Source: Thermoproteota archaeon
GTDB taxonomy: Archaea > Korarchaeota > Korarchaeia > Korarchaeales > Korarchaeaceae
Assembly: GCA_027491395.1 (NCBI GenBank)
Contig: JAOZFI010000017.1
Span: 29,672 to 93,671 of the forward strand
Reading direction: 5' to 3'
Length of the DNA stretch: 64,000 bases
A model generated the notes under the pieces. The model was given only the letters and a program-made list of their open reading frames with translations. It was not told where the DNA came from and ran no database searches. This document shows, in pieces, positions 60,924 to 64,000 of this stretch; the stretch's first letter is position 1, and each line of letters opens with the position of its first letter. Position numbers and translations under genes: made by a program.

Positions 60924-61160
60924 ATGAAGGTGGAGGTAAGGGTGGACTCCAAAGGGAGGATCCTTCTCCCCAAGGAAGTCAGAGAGGAGCTGGGAGATGT
61001 TATTGTGATCGAGAAAACGGATGAAGGGTACATCCTCAGGAAGGGTAAGGGATCCTTCTTAGAAGAGTTCAAAGAGGTGATTTCATCGGAGCCTCCACGT
61101 GAGGGAAAACCTGAGAACTGGCCACCCTCCAAGATTAAGGGTATATGGGTGAGCGAGTGA
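60924..61160 (+). CDS. vapB: VapB antitoxin (AbrB/SpoVT-type)
   Basis: 78 residues. The swapped-hairpin AbrB fold is visible as VEVRVDSKGRILLPKEVREELG and a second strand (VIVIEKTDEGYILRKG), which binds operator DNA. The C-terminal tail (SEPPREGKPENWPPSKIKG) would wrap the toxin. It overlaps vapC by 16 bases. A TATA-like AAACTTTATCTAT lies about 25 bases before the ATG. Confidence 0.9.
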   Translation: MKVEVRVDSKGRILLPKEVREELGDVIVIEKTDEGYILRKGKGSFLEEFKEVISSEPPREGKPENWPPSKIKGIWVSE

Positions 61161-61615
61161 TCGTGGGGCTGGATTCGAACATCATATGCTACTCCCTAGA
61201 TCCCGCATATCCCGAGCATAGTTTCGTTAAGGACCTGCTGCTGAATCTCTCTCCAGATAATCTAGTAGCTGTGAACCCTACAGTGATTCACGAGACTTAT
61301 CATGCCTTAGTCTTCGGTCAGAAATGGGTTCCAAAGGAGGCCTCTAGGAGGCTCGGCCTACTGCTAAAGCACCCATACGTGAAATTCCTGAATCAAACAA
61401 AGGAAATTACTTCAATAGGTTTGAGGTTAGCTGTCAAGTATGGACTGGGGGGTAGAGACTCGCTCATCTTGGCCAATTTCATTTCCAATCGCATACCGGT
61501 CATATACACGCATGACTCTGATATCCTCTCTCTAGAGGAGATAAACTGGAGGGGATGGACGCTGAGACCCGTGGATCCAGTAGCACTTGGAGATCAGGGT
61601 GTTACCATCCACTAA
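61145..61615 (+). CDS. vapC: VapC toxin, PIN-domain ribonuclease
   Basis: 156 residues. Acidic active-site residues are seen in GLDSNIICY (first Asp), VIHETYHAL (Glu), GGRDSLILA and THDSDILS (C-terminal Asps). VapC toxins cut RNA when released from VapB. The catalytic set is complete. Second toxin-antitoxin pair of this window, after mntA-hepT. Confidence 0.9.
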   Translation: MGERVIVGLDSNIICYSLDPAYPEHSFVKDLLLNLSPDNLVAVNPTVIHETYHALVFGQKWVPKEASRRLGLLLKHPYVKFLNQTKEITSIGLRLAVKYGLGGRDSLILANFISNRIPVIYTHDSDILSLEEINWRGWTLRPVDPVALGDQGVTIH

Positions 61616-61705
61616 ATATGCCAGATTGTCGATGGAGTGCCTCGCATCTCTGAAGTATCTTTTTAAGTTCCATTCGAGAGAACCTCAAAATCTTCCAACG
61701 AATTC

Positions 61706-63778
61706 GTGATGCTCAATGGAGGTGATCAAGTGGAGGTCGTAGAACTCGTTCCCTCCGTCATAGGCATAGTGGGAATGGTCTTTGTTGCCTTGATTTACTA
61801 TCTAGTCATGAAAGAGGATCCGGGAACCCCTGAGATGGTTGCCATAGCTTCCTACATACAGGAGGGTGCGAACGCCTACCTTAAGAGGCAGTTCTACACG
61901 ATAATAGTGTTCATAGTGATAATAGCTGCCATCTTGGGAATCCTGCAGGGAGTAATACCCGCGGCCTCGTTCATAGCTGGAGCAGTGCTCTCCCTCATAG
62001 CCGCGTACATAGGGATGAACGCTGCGGTGAGGGCTAACGTGAGGACCACGAATGCAGCGAGGACATCCCCCAAGAAAGCGCTGAAGATAGCCTTCTGGGG
62101 CGGCTCAATCATGGGACTGTCCGTGGTGAGTCTGAGCGTCCTTGGAATAGGCCTCCTCTACTTGGCAATAAGGGCCTTCTTCCCCACCGCAGCTCCCGAG
62201 CAGCTGGAAGCGGCCCTCCACACGATAGTTCCCTTCGGCATGGGAGCCAGTTTGGCCGCCCTGTTCGCGCAACTGGGGGGAGGTATCTACACCAAGGCCG
62301 CCGACATAGCTGCTGACTTGGTGGGCAAGGTCGAGGCCGGGATTCCGGAGGACGATCCTAGGAACCCGGCCGTCATAGCTGACCAAGTGGGTGACAACGT
62401 GGGAGACTGCGCCGGCAGAGGCGCAGACCTCTTCGAGTCCTTCTCAGACAACATAATCGGCATGATGATTCTAGGCGTGGCCTTCTATGCCCTATACGGG
62501 TTCAAGGGGATAATGTTCCCCCTGCTGGCGGAATCCTTGGGGGTCATCTCAACCATAATTGCCATATTCCTCATAAGGGAGAACGTGAAGAACCCGATAA
62601 CTGCCATAAACTTCTCCCTACTCGTGGCCGGCGTACTGAACCTCCTGTTCTTCTACGTACTGGCCGTGAACTACTTGGGCAGGATAGAGGTGTTCTACGC
62701 GGCGGTACTCGGACTGGTAGCTAGCCTAGTGGTGGGCGTACTGATCCAGTACTACACGGGAACCGGATATAGGCCGGTCAAGTATATAGCTGAGTCTGCC
62801 AAATTCGGTCCCGCCTTGGACGTGATAGCCGGGCTCGCCGTCGGGCTGGAGAGCGCATTTCTACCCTTAATAGTGATAGGCGCCGTTGTGTCCCTAGCCT
62901 TCGTGATCGATGGGCTGTACGGTATAGCAGCAGCTACTGCTGGCATACTCTCAACCACCGGGATAATAATGGCGGCCGACACCTTCGGGCCCATCTCCGA
63001 TAACGCTGCGGGAATAGCAGAGATGTCAGGTCTGAGCAAAGAGGTAAGAGAGGGATTGGACCTGCTGGATGCCGTCGGTAACACCACTAAAGCCATAACC
63101 AAGGGATACGCGATGGCATGTGCTCTTCTCTCCGCGTTCGTACTGTTTGCTGCCTATCTAACGGCTGCCGGACTCAAGACATACCTCTTCCATGATAAGG
63201 TGATAAACGCAGCTCAAACTGGCGTTGAGCTCGCGGATCCCCTCATACTTGTAGGTGTGATCCTTGGATCTACACTGGCCTACCTCTTCTCTGCACTAGC
63301 TATGCAGGCCGTTGGTAAGACCGCTAATAAAATGGTCGACGAGGTCAGGAGGCAGTTTAGGGAGATACCCGGTTTGCTGGAGGGTAAGGCCAAGCCCGAC
63401 TATGCTAGGGCCGTGGACATATCCACCAAGCACGCACTGAAGGAGATGATCTTCCCGACGCTGATAACATTCTTGGCGCCCATAGTAATAGGTCTCCTCT
63501 TCGGAAGGAAGCCGTTAGGTTCCTTCGTCGTTGGAGCAACGATAGCAGGAGGACTCTTAGCGATCTTCATGATAAACGCGGGAGGAGCCTTGGACAATGC
63601 AAAGAAGCTGATAGAATCAGGGTTATTCGGAGGAAAGGGATCCGATGCTCACAAGGCCGCTGTGGTCGGAGATACAGTGGGAGATCCGCTCAAGGATACT
63701 GCTGGCCCGTCGCTGCACATATTCGTCAAGCTAGTCACGATAGTCGCCCTGACTTTCGTGGCTTTCTTCCCACCGTGA
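61706..63778 (+). CDS. hppA: Membrane-bound ion-translocating pyrophosphatase, K+-independent type
   Basis: Couples pyrophosphate hydrolysis to H+ (or Na+) pumping. 690 residues with about 16 membrane spans. The substrate site is GGGIYTKAADIAADLVGKVEA, then DNVGDCAGRGADLFESF. The second acidic cluster is near the end (GDTVGDPLKDTAGPS). The potassium-sensing position reads GNTTKAITKG: lysine where K+-dependent enzymes have alanine, the mark of K+-independent proton-pumping pyrophosphatases. The start is probably ATG 61709. A promoter TATCTTTTTAAG lies at 61659-61670. Confidence 0.95.
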   Translation: MMLNGGDQVEVVELVPSVIGIVGMVFVALIYYLVMKEDPGTPEMVAIASYIQEGANAYLKRQFYTIIVFIVIIAAILGILQGVIPAASFIAGAVLSLIAAYIGMNAAVRANVRTTNAARTSPKKALKIAFWGGSIMGLSVVSLSVLGIGLLYLAIRAFFPTAAPEQLEAALHTIVPFGMGASLAALFAQLGGGIYTKAADIAADLVGKVEAGIPEDDPRNPAVIADQVGDNVGDCAGRGADLFESFSDNIIGMMILGVAFYALYGFKGIMFPLLAESLGVISTIIAIFLIRENVKNPITAINFSLLVAGVLNLLFFYVLAVNYLGRIEVFYAAVLGLVASLVVGVLIQYYTGTGYRPVKYIAESAKFGPALDVIAGLAVGLESAFLPLIVIGAVVSLAFVIDGLYGIAAATAGILSTTGIIMAADTFGPISDNAAGIAEMSGLSKEVREGLDLLDAVGNTTKAITKGYAMACALLSAFVLFAAYLTAAGLKTYLFHDKVINAAQTGVELADPLILVGVILGSTLAYLFSALAMQAVGKTANKMVDEVRRQFREIPGLLEGKAKPDYARAVDISTKHALKEMIFPTLITFLAPIVIGLLFGRKPLGSFVVGATIAGGLLAIFMINAGGALDNAKKLIESGLFGGKGSDAHKAAVVGDTVGDPLKDTAGPSLHIFVKLVTIVALTFVAFFPP

Positions 63779-63849
63779 ACTCTTTTTAACCTCCCCTTAT
63801 TCCCCTTTTCCTCGGTTCCCTTCTAGAGCGATCCTGCACTGGCTAATGC

Positions 63850-63875
63850 AAAAATGAGGGAGTCCCTTGACTCCC
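63850..63875 (-). terminator. Hairpin plus T-run after the aIF1 gene
   Basis: On the minus strand GGGAGTC-AAGG-GACTCCC (63858-63875) is followed by CATTTTTG. A perfect 7-bp stem with a T-run of five fits an intrinsic terminator for the aIF1 gene, whose stop is 30 bases before it. A longer outer pairing (CGATCC with GGATCG, 63831 and 63887 areas) may extend the structure. Confidence 0.45.
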
Positions 63876-63903
63876 CTTCGCACGGGATCGGTCGAAGCTG
63901 GTC

Positions 63904-64000
63904 TCACTCCACTTCTATCTGTTCCTCAGGTATCCCCCACTTCTCCTTCAGTAGCTTGGCCACCTTGTACCTATGGTCCCCCTGCAGCAGCACGTATCCA
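63904..64000 (-). CDS. C-terminus of translation initiation factor aIF1 (SUI1), partial
   Basis: The last 31 residues of a leftward gene that enters the window from the right. The reading GYVLLQGDHRYKVAKLLKEK...GIPEEQIEVE matches the C-terminus of archaeal SUI1 (LQGDHR..I...L...G...). aIF1 helps select start codons on the small ribosomal subunit. The rest lies beyond 64000. Confidence 0.85.
   Translation of the reverse strand, partial: GYVLLQGDHRYKVAKLLKEKWGIPEEQIEVE

Noticed and set aside
1..64000. CRISPR array, prophage, insertion sequence or rRNA operon.
   Set aside because: No regularly spaced repeats, transposase or integrase signatures, phage structural genes or rRNA segments were recognised on reading both strands.

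Overview
The window reads as part of a thermophilic archaeal chromosome. It carries several archaeal versions of housekeeping genes: 4-demethylwyosine synthase Taw1, CTP-dependent riboflavin kinase, archaeal-type UMP kinase, GHMP-type shikimate kinase, 3-dehydroquinate synthase II, Lhr and XPD helicases, an eIF2B-like protein and aIF1. Arginine is mostly AGG/AGA, TATA-like boxes lie close to starts, and genes overlap tightly. No rRNA or other decisive marker is present. The mix of TACK-like information genes with an Isp-type hydrogenase suggests a TACK archaeon, perhaps Korarchaeota, but that is inference.

Layout. 1-11.5 kb: housekeeping genes (pyrH partial, taw1, translin-like, ribK, tRNA-Val, an MFS transporter, deoC, a radical SAM/SPASM enzyme, a PLD-like membrane protein, thrB-thrC, glyA, an eIF2B-like protein). 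11.5-22.7 kb: Lhr helicase, HAD hydrolase, metallophosphoesterase, a secreted protein pair with a possible frameshift, an MntA-HepT toxin-antitoxin pair, XPD helicase, DUF554, aroK-aroE. 22.7-28.5 kb: a MetE-like methyltransferase next to a corrinoid-protein reductive activator, an AAA ATPase behind a tandem palindrome, DHQ synthase II, a DUF84 NTPase. 28.5-31.3 kb: a duplicated and decaying two-gene module (MobB-like protein plus small membrane protein), then two exported proteins.

31.4-56.3 kb is the energy-metabolism island. On the minus strand are a ModE-like regulator, a cobalt/nickel ECF transporter (cbiM, nikN-like, cbiQ, cbiO), hypD and hypF. On the plus strand, divergent, are a Tat-exported [NiFe] hydrogenase with Isp1 (NarI/DsrM-like cytochrome b) and Isp2 (DsrK/HdrD-like), a degenerate and a canonical maturation protease, and hypA, an ATPase-type hypB, hypC and hypE. 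Next come a membrane-bound formate dehydrogenase (FdnG/H/I type, active-site Cys) with fdhE and fdhD. Nickel import, nickel insertion, Fe(CN)2CO synthesis, proteolytic maturation and both H2- and formate-oxidising complexes are thus encoded together. The fdn promoter and the hypF/hydS intergenic region share TAACG/CGTTA inverted half-sites.

56.3-64 kb returns to housekeeping: a YkgJ-like Cys protein, tldD-tldE, fused guaA, a VapBC pair, a K+-independent-type membrane pyrophosphatase and the end of aIF1. I found no CRISPR array, rRNA, insertion sequence or prophage. The least explained items are the MetE-like/RACo pair, the decaying MobB-like module, the degenerate hydrogenase protease paralogue and the palindromic operators.
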